This document shows positions 9,119 through 17,951 of a DNA stretch of 64,000 bases, in pieces. Within the stretch, counting starts at the first letter, position 1. The number at the start of each line of letters is the position of its first letter. The notes beneath the pieces are model-generated. The model made no database searches and was not told the origin of the DNA. It saw only the letters and a list, made by a program, of their open reading frames with translations. The DNA comes from DATKNA01 sp963755755 (GTDB taxonomy: Bacteria > Actinomycetota > Actinomycetes > Actinomycetales > Kineosporiaceae). The DNA is taken from contig CAVWLJ010000018.1 of NCBI GenBank assembly GCA_963755755.1, positions 124,001-188,000 on the forward strand. Direction: 5' to 3'. The position numbers were made by a program, and so were the translations under genes.

Positions 9119-10457
9119 ATGCGCCGCGAGCAGAGCCGGCAGCCTCGACGGATCGCCATGCTCTCGGTCCACACCTCCCCGCTCGAGCAGCCCGGCACCG
9201 GCGACGCGGGCGGCATGAACGTCTACGTCGCGGAGACGGCGCGGCGGCTCGCGGAGCGCGGCACCGAGGTCGAGATCTTCACCCGGGCGACCTCCGGCAG
9301 CTCCCTGGGCACCCGCGAGCTGGCACCCGGCGTCCGCGTCCGGCACGTCGTGGCCGGACCGCTGGAAGGGCTCTCCAAGAACGACCTGCCCGGGCAGCTG
9401 TGCGCCTTCGCCTCCGGCGTCCTGCGCGTCGAGGCCCACCACGACCCGGGCTGGTACGACCTCGTGCACTCGCACTACTGGCTGTCGGGTCAGGTCGGCT
9501 GGCTGACCGCCGACCGGTGGCACGTGCCGCTGGTGCACAGCATGCACACCATGGCCAAGGTCAAGAACCTCACGCTCGCCGACGGCGACACGCCCGAGCC
9601 GAAGGGGCGGGTCATCGGCGAGGAGCAGGTCGTCGACGCCGCCGACCGCCTCGTCGCGAACACCGCGGACGAGGCGCGCGAACTCGTCGACCTCTACGCC
9701 GCCGACCCGTGCCGGGTCAGCGTGGTGCCGCCGGGCGTCGACCTCGAGATCTTCGACCCGCGTGCCCGCGGCGGGCGGCAGGGCGCCCGGCGGCGGCTGG
9801 GCCTGACGCCGTGCGGCGAGGTCCTGCTCTTCGTGGGCCGGATCCAGCCGCTCAAGGCCCCGGACGTGCTGGTCCGCGCCGCCGCCGAGCTCATCGGCGT
9901 CGACCCGGCCCGGCGCGAGCGGCTGACCGTCGTCGTCCTCGGCGGTCCCAGCGGCAGCGGGCTGGAGAAGCCCCGCGCGCTCCAGGAGCTCGCCGCCGCG
10001 CTCGGCGTCGCGGACGTCGTCCGCTTCCACCCGCCGGTCGGCCGCACCGAGCTCGCCGACTGGTACCGCGCGGCGGACGTCGTCGTCGTGCCGTCGCACA
10101 GCGAGTCCTTCGGACTGGTCGCGGTCGAGGCCCAGGCCTGCGGGACGCCGGTGGTCGCGGCGCGCGTCGGCGGCCTGCCCACCGCCGTGACGGACGGCGT
10201 CACCGGCCTGCTCGTCGACGGCCACGACCCGCGCGACTGGGCCGGCGTCCTCGGCGGGCTCCTCGACGAGCCGCTGCGCGTCCGGCGGATGGGCGCGGCC
10301 GCCGCCATCGGCGCCCGCCGGTTCGGCTGGGACGCCACCGTCGACGCCCTCCTCGAGCGTCTACGCCGGCGCTCTGGCCGAGCGGTTCCCGCGCTCGCCC
10401 GCGCTGCGGCCCGACCCGGTGCCGCTGCCGGTCGGCAACCTGGCGGTCGCGCCGTGA
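9119..10457 (+). CDS. mshA: D-inositol-3-phosphate glycosyltransferase MshA
   Basis: First committed step of mycothiol synthesis: GlcNAc from UDP-GlcNAc is joined to 1-L-myo-inositol 1-phosphate. GT4 features: the N-terminal GTGDAGGMNVYV loop (about residues 27-38), HSHYWLSGQVGWL, LFVGRIQPLKAPDVL, and the nucleotide-binding PSHSESFGLVAVEAQACGTP. The only shift is near 10358 in the last 30 residues (SVYAGALAERFPRSPALRPD follows in another frame). The stop overlaps the GTG of the YbjN-domain gene. Confidence 0.95.
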
Positions 10458-10953
10458 CCGCACGGCCCGGAGCAGGTCGCCGGCGTCGTCCGGGCGTGGC
10501 TCGAGGAGTCGGGCCTGGAGTGGGAGCGTGGCGCGCGGCCCGGGCGAGTTCGTCGTCCAGCTGCCCGGCGAGGCCAAGCTCCGGACCACCGTCAGCCTGC
10601 TCGTCGGCGACCAGGGGCTGTCGGCCTCGGCCTTCGTCGTCCGGCACCCGGACGAGAACCACGAGGCGTTCTACCGCTGGCTGCTCGCCCGCAACAGCCG
10701 GCTGCCCGGCATCGCCTTCGCCCTGGACCGGCTCGGCGACGTCTACCTCGTCGGGCGGGTGCCGGTGGAGGGGGTGACGACCGAGACGGTCGACCGGCTG
10801 CTCGGCGCGATCCTCTCGGTGGCGGACTCCTCGTTCAACGAGCTGCTGACGCTCGGCTTCCTGGAGTCGATGAAGCGGGAGTGGAAGTGGCGGGTCGAGC
10901 GGGGGGAGTCGACGCGCAACCTCGAGGCGTTCCGGGGTCTGCTGGAGAACTAG
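10454..10953 (+). CDS. YbjN domain-containing protein (one frameshift)
   Basis: The usual partner of mshA in actinobacteria. The fold resembles a type III secretion chaperone: RTTVSLLVGDQGLSASAFVV, HPDENHEAFYRWLLARN and RLLGAILSVADSSFNELLTL are characteristic. The GTG overlaps the mshA stop, indicating translational coupling. One shift near 10473-10530 affects the N-terminus. The biochemical role is unknown. Confidence 0.85.
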
Positions 10954-10963
10954 CCTGGCGCGC

Positions 10964-11707
10964 ATGACCTACACCCTGGTGCTGCTCCGGCACGGCGAGA
11001 GCGACTGGAACGCGAAGAACCTCTTCACGGGCTGGGTCGACGTCCCGCTCTCGGAGAAGGGGCGCGTCGAGGCCGAGGACGGCGGCCGCCTGCTCGCCGA
11101 TGCCGGCCTGCTGCCCGACATCGTGCACACCTCCGTGCTGCGTCGGGCGATCACGACCGCCAACCTCGCGCTCGACGTGGCCGACCGGCACTGGATCCCG
11201 GTCAAGCGGTCGTGGCGGCTCAACGAGCGCCACTACGGGGCGCTGCAGGGCAAGAACAAGAAGCAGACGCTCGAGCAGTTCGGCGAGGAGCAGTTCATGC
11301 TCTGGCGCCGCTCCTACGACGTGCCGCCGCCGCCGCTGGAGGACGGCAGCGAGTACTCCCAGGTCGGCGACCCGCGCTACGCCGATCTCGGTCACCTTCT
11401 GCCCCGCACCGAGTGCCTCAAGGACGTCGTCGCCCGGATGCTGCCCTACTGGGAGGCGGAGATCGTGCCCGACCTGCGTGCGGGCCGGACGGTGCTCGTC
11501 GCGGCGCACGGCAACTCGCTGCGCGCGCTGGTCAAGCACCTGGACGGCATCGGGGACGCCGAGATCGCCGGGCTGAACATCCCGACCGGGATCCCGCTGC
11601 TGTACCGGCTCGACGAGGACCTGACGCCGACGGTCCCGGGCGGCACGTACCTCGACCCGGACGCGGCGGCCACCGCCGCCGCCGCCGTGGCGAACCAGGG
11701 CCGCTGA
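10964..11707 (+). CDS. gpmA: 2,3-bisphosphoglycerate-dependent phosphoglycerate mutase
   Basis: Glycolytic interconversion of 3- and 2-phosphoglycerate. The phosphohistidine motif LLRHGESDWN (H10) is at the N-terminus, NERHYGALQGKNK in the middle and VAAHGNSLRAL carries the second active-site histidine. All 247 residues are in one frame and the length is normal. Ten bases separate it from the YbjN gene. Confidence 0.97.
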   Translation: MTYTLVLLRHGESDWNAKNLFTGWVDVPLSEKGRVEAEDGGRLLADAGLLPDIVHTSVLRRAITTANLALDVADRHWIPVKRSWRLNERHYGALQGKNKKQTLEQFGEEQFMLWRRSYDVPPPPLEDGSEYSQVGDPRYADLGHLLPRTECLKDVVARMLPYWEAEIVPDLRAGRTVLVAAHGNSLRALVKHLDGIGDAEIAGLNIPTGIPLLYRLDEDLTPTVPGGTYLDPDAAATAAAAVANQGR

Positions 11708-11725
11708 CCGGCGCGCGAAGGGCGG

Positions 11726-12407
11726 TCAGCGGGAGCGGGCCTCGCCCAGGCCGTGCTCGCGGGCGCTCTGGCGCTGACCCGTCACGAGGAACGTCACGCG
11801 CTGCGCGACGGAGACCGCGTGGTCGGCGAACCGCTCGTAGTAGCGCCCGCACAGGGTGACGTCCACGGCGGTCTCGATGCCGTGCTCCCACTCGTCGTCG
11901 AGGAGCACCGCGAAGAGCTCGCGGTGCAGGGAGTCCATGACGTCGTCGTCGGTCTCGAGCTCGCCGGCGACGGCGAGGTCGCGGCTGGCGATGACGCTGC
12001 CGGTCTTGGCCACGATCCGCTCGGCGACCTGACCCATCTGGAGGATGGTCGCGCGCAGCTCCGCGGGGATCGCCGACTCCGGGTAGCGCATCCGGGCCAG
12101 CTTGGCGACGTGGCGTGCGAGGTCGCCCATCCGCTCCAGGTCCGCGCTCATCCGCAGGCCGGTGACGATGACCCGCAGGTCGGTGGCCACCGGCGCCTGC
12201 CGGGCGAGCAGCGCCAGGGAACGCTCCTCGAGGTCCACCTGCAGCGCGTCGATCGGCCTCGTCCGCCCCGATCACGCTCTCCGCGAGGGCGAGGTCGGCG
12301 TCCAGCAGGGCCGTGGTGGCCCTCCCGACCGCCGAGCCGACCCGCCGCGTCATCTCGACCAGGAGGTCGGAGAGGGCGTCGAGCTCCTCGTGGAACTGCT
12401 CGCGCAT
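11726..12407 (-). CDS. phoU: Phosphate signalling protein PhoU (one frameshift)
   Basis: Two three-helix PhoU repeats with the acidic metal-binding signatures: DLRVIVTGLRMSADLERMGD in the first and the RYYERFADHAVSVAQRV region in the second. MREQFHEELDALSDLLVEM is the canonical start. PhoU restrains the SenX3-type kinase together with the Pst transporter. One shift near 12255 falls in the first repeat. It is divergent from senX3 with a PHO-box-like sequence between them. Confidence 0.93.
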
Positions 12408-12480
12408 GGCAACCCTTCCTCGTGGAACCCGAGGCCGCCCCGCATGCCGCCGGGGGGCCGCACGAACCGTGTCAGCGCCC

Positions 12481-12510
12481 CGTGAACGACATCGGCATTC
12501 CAGGTGAACT
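12481..12510 (-). promoter_or_regulatory. PHO-box-like direct repeats between phoU and senX3
   Basis: On the minus strand GTTCACC and GTTCACG stand exactly 22 bases apart, equal to two 11-bp direct-repeat units with a degenerate unit between. PhoP/RegX3 boxes in actinobacteria are built from such GTTCACC-type 11-bp units. The site lies about 75-105 bases upstream of phoU and 70-100 upstream of senX3, suitable for RegX3 control of either gene. Confidence 0.5.
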
Positions 12511-12580
12511 CCGTGCGAAGCCCTCCGCGGGAAGGTCACCGGCTCCCGGAATCCTGGGTGGCGCAGCCTACTCTGGCGAC

Positions 12581-13813
12581 GTGAGCCCGTCCTGGACGTC
12601 GGTACTCGCGGGGTTCGTCGGCGTGGTCGTCGGCGCCCTCGCGGTCCTGGCGTTCCGCGCGAGCGAGCGGGAGCGGCTGGCCTCCCTCGACCAGCCGGAC
12701 CCCGAGCTGCCGCCGGGGGTCAACGGCGTCCTCGGGGTGCTGCGCTCGGCCGCCGTCGTCCTGGACGCCGGCGACGGGGTGGTGAAGGCGACGCCGGCCG
12801 CCTACGCGTTCGGGCTGGTCCGCGGCCACGACCTGGCGCACCCCGAGCTGCGCGAGCTGGTCGCCGAGGTCCGCCGGCTCGGCCTGGTCCGCGAGCAGGA
12901 GCTCGAGCTGGCCCGCGGCCCGCTCGGCCGCGCCAAGATCTTCGTCTACGCCCGGGTCGCGCCCCTCGGGGACGACCTCGTCCTCGTGCTCGTCGACGAC
13001 CGGACCGAGGCCCGCCGGGTCGAGGAGATCCGCCGGGACTTCGTCGCGAACGTCAGCCACGAGCTCAAGACCCCGATCGGCGCGCTGCGGCTGCTCGCCG
13101 AGGCGGTCTCGGACGCCGCGGAGGACCCGGACGCCGTCCGGCACTTCGCCGCCCGGATGGAGCGTGAGGCGGTCCGGCTGACCACGCTCGTGCAGGAGAT
13201 CATCGACCTCTCCCGCCTGCAGGTGGCCGACGCGCTGCACGAACCCGAACCGGTCTCCGTCGACGACGTGGTCGCGGACGCCGTCGACCGGGTCTCCCTG
13301 GCCGCCCAGCGCAAGCGCATCGAGGTCGGCGTCGGCGGTGACCACGGGGCGGTCGTCTACGGCGACCACAACCTGCTCGTCACCGCCGTCCGGAACCTCG
13401 TGGACAACGCCATCGCGTACTCGCCGGACGCCACCCGCGTGCAGGTCTCGGTCCGCCGGCAGGGCGGCCTGGTCGAGCTCAGCGTCAGTGACCAGGGCCT
13501 GGGCATCGCGTCGGACGAGATCGACCGGATCTTCGAGCGGTTCTACCGCGTCGACCCCGCGCGTTCGCGCGCCACCGGAGGGACCGGACTGGGCCTCTCC
13601 ATCGTCAAGCACGTCGCCGCCAACCACGGGGGAGAGGTGACGGTCTGGAGCGTGGAGGGGGAGGGCTCCACCTTCACGCTCCGGCTGCCCGACTCGGCGC
13701 AGCGGCTCCGCCCGTCCGGCTCCCGTGCCGCACCGGCGGTGACCGGCTCCACGACCCCGACCGTCCAGTTCGCGGCCGAACAGGTCCAGACCCAGAAGGA
13801 GAGCACTGCGTGA
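12581..13813 (+). CDS. senX3: SenX3-type sensor histidine kinase
   Basis: 410 residues in one frame. One N-terminal membrane span (about residues 5-25), a PAS-like region, the H-box FVANVSHELKTP with the phosphorylated histidine, N-box NLVDNAIAYSP, G1 DQGLGIA, the F-box region IFERFYRVDPARSR and G2 GGTGLGLSIVK. In the family it senses phosphate status through PhoU/Pst and phosphorylates RegX3. The stop overlaps the regX3 start by four bases. Confidence 0.95.
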   Translation: MSPSWTSVLAGFVGVVVGALAVLAFRASERERLASLDQPDPELPPGVNGVLGVLRSAAVVLDAGDGVVKATPAAYAFGLVRGHDLAHPELRELVAEVRRLGLVREQELELARGPLGRAKIFVYARVAPLGDDLVLVLVDDRTEARRVEEIRRDFVANVSHELKTPIGALRLLAEAVSDAAEDPDAVRHFAARMEREAVRLTTLVQEIIDLSRLQVADALHEPEPVSVDDVVADAVDRVSLAAQRKRIEVGVGGDHGAVVYGDHNLLVTAVRNLVDNAIAYSPDATRVQVSVRRQGGLVELSVSDQGLGIASDEIDRIFERFYRVDPARSRATGGTGLGLSIVKHVAANHGGEVTVWSVEGEGSTFTLRLPDSAQRLRPSGSRAAPAVTGSTTPTVQFAAEQVQTQKESTA

Positions 13814-14490
13814 CCCGCATCCTCGTCGTCGAGGACGAAGACTCGTTCAGCGACCCGCTGTCCTACCTGCTACGGCGGGAGGGGTACGACGTGGCCGTGG
13901 CCGACGACGGCAGCGAGGCCCTCGACGAGTTCGACCGCAACGGCGCCGATCTCGTCCTCCTCGACCTCATGCTGCCCGGCCTGCCCGGCACCGAGGTGTG
14001 CCGCCAGCTGCGTGCGCGCAGCAACGTCCCCGTCATCATGCTGACCGCGAAGGACAGCGAGATCGACAAGGTGGTCGGCCTGGAGCTCGGCGCGGACGAC
14101 TACGTCACCAAGCCGTACTCCTCGCGCGAGCTCGTCGCCCGGGTCCGCGCGGTGCTGCGCCGCGGTGCCGAGCCGGAGGCGCTGGTGCCGTCGACCGTCG
14201 AGGCCGGTCCGGTGCGGATGGACGTCGAGCGGCACGTGGTCACGGTCAACAACCAGGTCGTGCCGATGCCGCTCAAGGAGTTCGAGCTGCTGGAGATCCT
14301 GCTGCGCAACGCCGGCCGGGTGCTCACCCGGATGCAGCTCATCGACCGGGTCTGGGGCTCTGACTACGTCGGTGACACCAAGACCCTCGACGTCCACGTG
14401 AAGCGGCTGCGCAGCAAGATCGAGCCGGACCCGGCGCAGCCCAAGCACCTCGTGACCGTCCGGGGTCTCGGCTACAAGTTCGAGGCCTGA
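13810..14490 (+). CDS. regX3: RegX3-type OmpR-family response regulator
   Basis: Receiver domain (residues 1-120) with E8-D9, phosphoacceptor D52 in LLDLMLPG, and K at the TAKD position. The C-terminal winged helix includes PLKEFELLEILLRNAGRVLT and SDYVGDTKTLDVHVKRLRSK. 226 residues, intact. It is translationally coupled to senX3 and is the presumed reader of PHO boxes, including the one upstream. Confidence 0.95.
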   Translation: MTRILVVEDEDSFSDPLSYLLRREGYDVAVADDGSEALDEFDRNGADLVLLDLMLPGLPGTEVCRQLRARSNVPVIMLTAKDSEIDKVVGLELGADDYVTKPYSSRELVARVRAVLRRGAEPEALVPSTVEAGPVRMDVERHVVTVNNQVVPMPLKEFELLEILLRNAGRVLTRMQLIDRVWGSDYVGDTKTLDVHVKRLRSKIEPDPAQPKHLVTVRGLGYKFEA

Positions 14491-14500
14491 CGGCTCGTGC

Positions 14501-14527
14501 CGGTGGCCGGGGTGTGCACGGCCACCG
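14501..14527. terminator. Hairpin between convergent regX3 and lipoprotein gene
   Basis: CGGTGGCCG (14501-14509) pairs with CGGCCACCG (14519-14527) over a nine-base loop, directly between two convergent stops. It can act in both directions. Confidence 0.6.
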
Positions 14528-14533
14528 ACGGAC

Positions 14534-15292
14534 TCAGCCCGGGCTCTGGCTGGCGCGGCTGCTGGACGTCCCGGTGGGCGTCTGCCGGGCGGCCCCCGAC
14601 GGGTTCGGCGAGGTGCTGGGCGAACCGGTGGGCGTCAGCGTCGCGGACGGGGAGGACGTCGCCGACGCGGTCGGCGTGAGGCTCGCGTAGTACTCCAGGG
14701 GCGGGAAGATCGGCACGTTGAAGCTGGTCCCGCCCAGCGAGGAGGTCCGGGCCAGCAAGGTCACGAACGACCCCGAAGGCATCGGCACCTTGGGCACCTG
14801 GAACCAGACGGACGGGCCCGCGGCCGGCTGCGCGCCGCCCGCCCCGGTGCTCGACGGACTCGCCGTGCCGCTGAGCCCGGCGGGGTTGCCGAGCTGCACG
14901 GTCTGGCCCGCTTGGACCGGCACGGAGGTGGTCCCCAGCGACTGCTGCTGCCCGTCGCTGCCCGTGTAGGCGAGCTGCAGTTCCACCGTGGCCGGCTGCC
15001 CGGTGTCGTTCGAGATCCCGCCCACCACGACGCCGGGCGCGTTGGCACCCTGGCTGACGACGAGGAAGTTGCGCAGCTTGATGCCGCCGTTGCCCGACCA
15101 GCTGCCGTCGCCCTCGGTCACCTGCTCGCCGCCGATCTGCCCGTTGGTGCCCTCACCGACGGGGAACGGGGTGGCGATGGTGGCCGGGTTGGTCGCGGAG
15201 CACCCGGCGAGGGCCAGGGCGACGCCGACGGCGGCGAGGCCGGTCCGCAGCGACGCCCTCCGGAGGTGCAGGACGCGACGGCTGGGGTTCAC
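14534..15292 (-). CDS. Putative secreted lipoprotein, unknown function
   Basis: 252 residues. The signal peptide is RTGLAAVGVALALAGC with lipobox LAGC (acylated Cys near residue 28). A beta-rich middle follows (IKLRNFLVVSQGANAPGVVV, ATVELQLAYTGSDG). The tail, about 60 residues, is Ser/Thr/Pro-rich and probably unstructured. The GTG start is preceded by GGAGGG. The mature part resembles the DUF461/copper-chaperone-like lipoproteins often encoded by the senX3-regX3/carD region, but the family is not certain. Confidence 0.75.
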   Translation of the reverse strand: MNPSRRVLHLRRASLRTGLAAVGVALALAGCSATNPATIATPFPVGEGTNGQIGGEQVTEGDGSWSGNGGIKLRNFLVVSQGANAPGVVVGGISNDTGQPATVELQLAYTGSDGQQQSLGTTSVPVQAGQTVQLGNPAGLSGTASPSSTGAGGAQPAAGPSVWFQVPKVPMPSGSFVTLLARTSSLGGTSFNVPIFPPLEYYASLTPTASATSSPSATLTPTGSPSTSPNPSGAARQTPTGTSSSRASQSPG

Positions 15293-15638
15293 GACGGGGC
15301 CCTCCTGCTGCTGTGGGCGGCTGGGCGCCGGCCCGGACCGGTCTGCGCGGCTCCACCACAGGGGTGGAGCGGCCGGTCGTGGACCGGCGGCTGGCAGCCT
15401 ACCGGCTGACCGGCTCCCGGCCCCTCGGGCCGCCGGGAACGCCGGGTCCGCCCGCCCGCAGGCACCTCCAGCCCGGACGACGGGGGGAGGCGAACGCGCG
15501 CGAAGCACGGCCCAGGGGCCGATGTCAAGGGCCACGCGCCCGGCCTCATGCCTTCTGACCTGCGCAAACGGGATCAGCCGCCGATGACCTCGCCGCCGTT
15601 GCGTGCTATCCTCGATGAGGGAAAGGGGATAAGACCAC
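15293..15638. promoter_or_regulatory. Divergent intergenic region with carD promoter
   Basis: 346 bases without a convincing gene. It separates the divergent lipoprotein and carD genes. TATCCT at about 15607-15612 is a plausible -10 element some 30 bases before the carD ATG, and AGGGAAAGGGG just before the ATG supplies the ribosome site. Several short G/C-rich inverted repeats occur at 15360-15450 with no clear role. Confidence 0.45.
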
Positions 15639-16121
15639 ATGGCTTTCACGGTCGGCGAGACGGTTGTGTACCCCCATCACGGGGCCGCACTCATCGAGGA
15701 GATCAAGACTCGGATCATCAAAGGTGAGGAACGCCAGTATCTGGTGCTGAAGGTAGCCCAAGGGGACCTCACGATCGAGGTACCGGCCCAGAACGTCGAC
15801 CTCGTGGGTGTCCGCGACGTCGTGGGCCAGGAGGGTCTCGACCGGGTCTTCCAGGTTCTTCGGGCTCCGTACGCGGAGGAGCCGACGAACTGGTCCCGCC
15901 GCTACAAGGCCAACCTCGAGAAGCTCGCCTCCGGCGACGTGATCAAGGTTGCCGAGGTCGTTCGCGACCTGTGGCGCCGCGATCAGGACCGAGGGCTGTC
16001 GGCGGGCGAGAAGCGGATGCTTGCGAAGGCACGGCAGATCCTCGTCTCCGAGCTCGCGCTGGCCGAGCACACCAACGAGGACAAGGCCGAGGCGCTGCTC
16101 GACGAGGTCCTCGCCTCCTGA
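15639..16121 (+). CDS. carD: CarD family RNA polymerase-binding transcription factor
   Basis: 160 residues, intact. The N-terminal RNA polymerase-interacting Tudor-like domain is GETVVYPHHGAALIEEIKTR to about residue 60. The helical C-terminal DNA-binding domain contains the NWSRRYKANLEKLASGDV segment with the conserved tryptophan. CarD stabilises the open complex at housekeeping and rRNA promoters. It precedes an isoprenoid gene cluster, as in mycobacteria. A 14-bp-stem terminator follows at once. Confidence 0.97.
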   Translation: MAFTVGETVVYPHHGAALIEEIKTRIIKGEERQYLVLKVAQGDLTIEVPAQNVDLVGVRDVVGQEGLDRVFQVLRAPYAEEPTNWSRRYKANLEKLASGDVIKVAEVVRDLWRRDQDRGLSAGEKRMLAKARQILVSELALAEHTNEDKAEALLDEVLAS

Positions 16122-16141
16122 GATCCGTCCATACGTGCATC

Positions 16142-16174
16142 GTGCCCGCCGCCCCACTCAGGGGCGGCGGGCAC
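16142..16174 (+). terminator. Strong hairpin terminator after carD
   Basis: Perfect 14-bp stem (16142-16155 with 16161-16174) and a five-base ACTCA loop, 20 bases after the carD stop. It may lower read-through into the next gene. Confidence 0.8.
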
Positions 16175-16203
16175 GTGCGTCTGCGGCGCGACATGATCGA
16201 GGC

Positions 16204-16940
16204 GTGACCTCCGCCGCTCTCGCGATCGTCCCGGTCGACATGGACGACCGCTCGGCTCCGCTCGGTTGCGCCGCCCTGCGCCGGCTGCGGGGTCGTCCGC
16301 TCGTGGCGTGGGCGCGTCGACGCGCTCACGTCGTCGGGCGTCGTGCCGCTCACGCTCGTCGCCGTGCCCCCGGCGCTGCAGCAGGCGGTCGCCGAGGTGC
16401 TGCCCGGGGAGACGGCCGACGTCGAGGTCCTCCCGGTGCAGGCGAACGGTCCCGGGCTGCGGGTGCGCGCCGCTCTCGGCGAGCCCCGAGGGACGCGGGG
16501 CCGACGCCCCGGGAGCAGGACGTCGTCGTCGTGCACGACCCCTTGCATCCGCTGTCGTCGGCGGCTGCTGGTCCGCGACGTCGTCGACGCTCTCGTGCAC
16601 ACCGCCGGCTGTGCCGCGCAGCGCGCCCGCGCGCCCCGTGACGGACACGCTCAAGTGGGTCGACGAGGACGAGGTCGTGCGCGAGACCGTCGACCGCGAG
16701 GGCTACCGGATGATCTACAGCCCGCAGGCCTACCGGCGAGCCGCCCTGGCCGACGCGCTGGCCTCCGCCCCGGAGCACGCGCTGCGCGCACCAGGCGGGG
16801 ATGTCCTCCCGCGCCTGGTGCAGGCCCGGGGCGGCGCCGTCACGCTGGTGCCCTTCCGCGGCGAGGGCCTGCGCATCGCCGGCGAGGACGACCTCGTGCT
16901 CGTCGAGGCGCTCCTCCACGCCCAGGCCCTCGGTCACTGA
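16204..16940 (+). CDS. Degenerate IspD-like cytidylyltransferase paralogue (frameshifted)
   Basis: The collinear path looks like IspD: ALRRLRGRPLVAWA near the start, VVVVHDPLHPL where IspD has VHDAARP, then VTDTLKWVDEDEVVRETVDR, a GYRMIYSPQAYRRAAL segment replacing the Q-x-P-Q-x-F region, and a C-terminal LRIAGEDDLVLVEALLHA. The N-terminal GxGxR...K loop that holds CTP is replaced by VPVDMDDRSAPLG, so cytidylyltransferase activity is doubtful. It occupies the ispD position after carD while a normal ispD lies on the other strand. About four shifts are present. Confidence 0.65.
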
Positions 16941-16988
16941 CCGAGTAGGACGCCTCGGACCTCGCGGAGCGGCGTCACCGGCGTCGGG

Positions 16989-17726
16989 TCAGGGGAGGCG
17001 GTACTGGTGGGCGGCGAGGAGCTGCTCGGCCAGGACGAGGTCGTGCGGGTAGGTGACCTTGAGGTTCTGGCGGGCTGCCCGCGACGGTCTGCACGACCAG
17101 GTCGCTGTACGCCTCGACGCTGGAGGCGGTGTCGGTGCCCTGGTAGCCGACCGCGTGCGCGGCCGCGTAGGCGGCCGAGCAGGTCCTTGGCCCGGAAGGC
17201 CTGCGGCGTCTGGACGCGCGCGAGCCGCGTGCGGGGACGGCGTCTCCGGCGCCGAGCGGTGCGGCTGCCCGTCCGACCCGACCGGCAGGACGCCGACGGC
17301 CGGCAGCGCGGGCACGGCACCGCCGACGGCGTCCGCCGTGGTGATGACCGACCGGAACAGCGCGGGACCGGCGAGCGGGCGCGCGCCGTCGTGCACGGCG
17401 ATCACGTCGATCGCCCCGCTCTCGACCTCGGGCGCGAGCTGGGCCAGCGCGGCGTCCTCCGAGGCATGCCGGGTCGGGCCGCCGACGACGATCCGGACGT
17501 CGAGCCCGCGCGCCTCGCGGCGGAGCACCTCGACCGCGAGTTCGGCGTCCTCCGGCCGCACGACGAGCACGAAGGTCCCGACCTCGGGCACCTGGGCCGC
17601 CCACTGCAGCGACCAGGAGACGACGCGGCGGCCGGCGAGCGGGAGGTAGACCTTGTTGACGCCGGCGCCGACCCGGCTGCCGGACCCGCCGCCCAGGACG
17701 ACGACGGCCGCTCGGCTCCTGACCAC
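16989..17726 (-). CDS. ispD: 2-C-methyl-D-erythritol 4-phosphate cytidylyltransferase (frameshifted)
   Basis: Third step of the MEP isoprenoid pathway (CTP + MEP to CDP-ME). The CTP-binding loop VVLGGGSGSRVGAGVNKVYL is intact, as are VIAVHDGARPLA, VQTPQAFRAKDLL, GTDTASSVEAY and the C-terminal NLKVTYPHDLVLAEQLL. Three or four shifts lie between about 17060 and 17260. GTG 17726 gives the usual N-terminus just before the loop. Convergent with the IspD-like paralogue and divergent from ispF. Confidence 0.9.
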   Translation of the reverse strand: MVRSRAAVVVLGGGSGSRVGAGVNKVYLPLAGRRVVSWSLQWAAQVPEVGTFVLVVRPEDAELAVEVLRREARGLDVRIVVGGPTRHASEDAALAQLAPEVESGAIDVIAVHDGARPLAGPALFRSVITTADAVGGAVPALPAVGVLPVGSDGQPHRSAPETPSPHAARARPDAAGLPGQGPARPPTRPRTRSATRAPTPPPASRRTATWSCRPSRAARQNLKVTYPHDLVLAEQLLAAHQYRLP

Positions 17727-17849
17727 GGCAGCACTGTAGATCGGGCGGCGGGGCGCCGATCGCACCGTCTGGTGTCGTCGCCGGGCACGGGAACCCCCGG
17801 GCGGTCGACGCTCGTTGTCAGATCACCGCTTGGGATGGGCGGCGTGGTC

Positions 17850-17892
17850 CCGGTGGTGCGGGGTCGGCCGGCACCGACTCCCGCACCACCGG
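17850..17892 (+). promoter_or_regulatory. Long two-step hairpin in the ispD-ispF intergenic region
   Basis: Outer arms CCGGTGGTGCGGG (17850-17862) and CCCGCACCACCGG (17880-17892) pair perfectly. Inner GTCGG/CCGAC extend the stem to 18 bp with a one-base bulge and a six-base loop. It sits about 60 bases before the ispF start. It could be a leader structure or a block between divergent transcripts. Confidence 0.5.
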
Positions 17893-17951
17893 ATCAACAG
17901 ATGCCGCACCTCACCGACCACGGACCTGCAGGACCTGGGACGATCCTCCTC

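Noticed and set aside
16204..16940. Calling the gene after carD a normal ispD
   Set aside because: The CTP-binding loop is absent and a canonical ispD with that loop lies beside it on the other strand.
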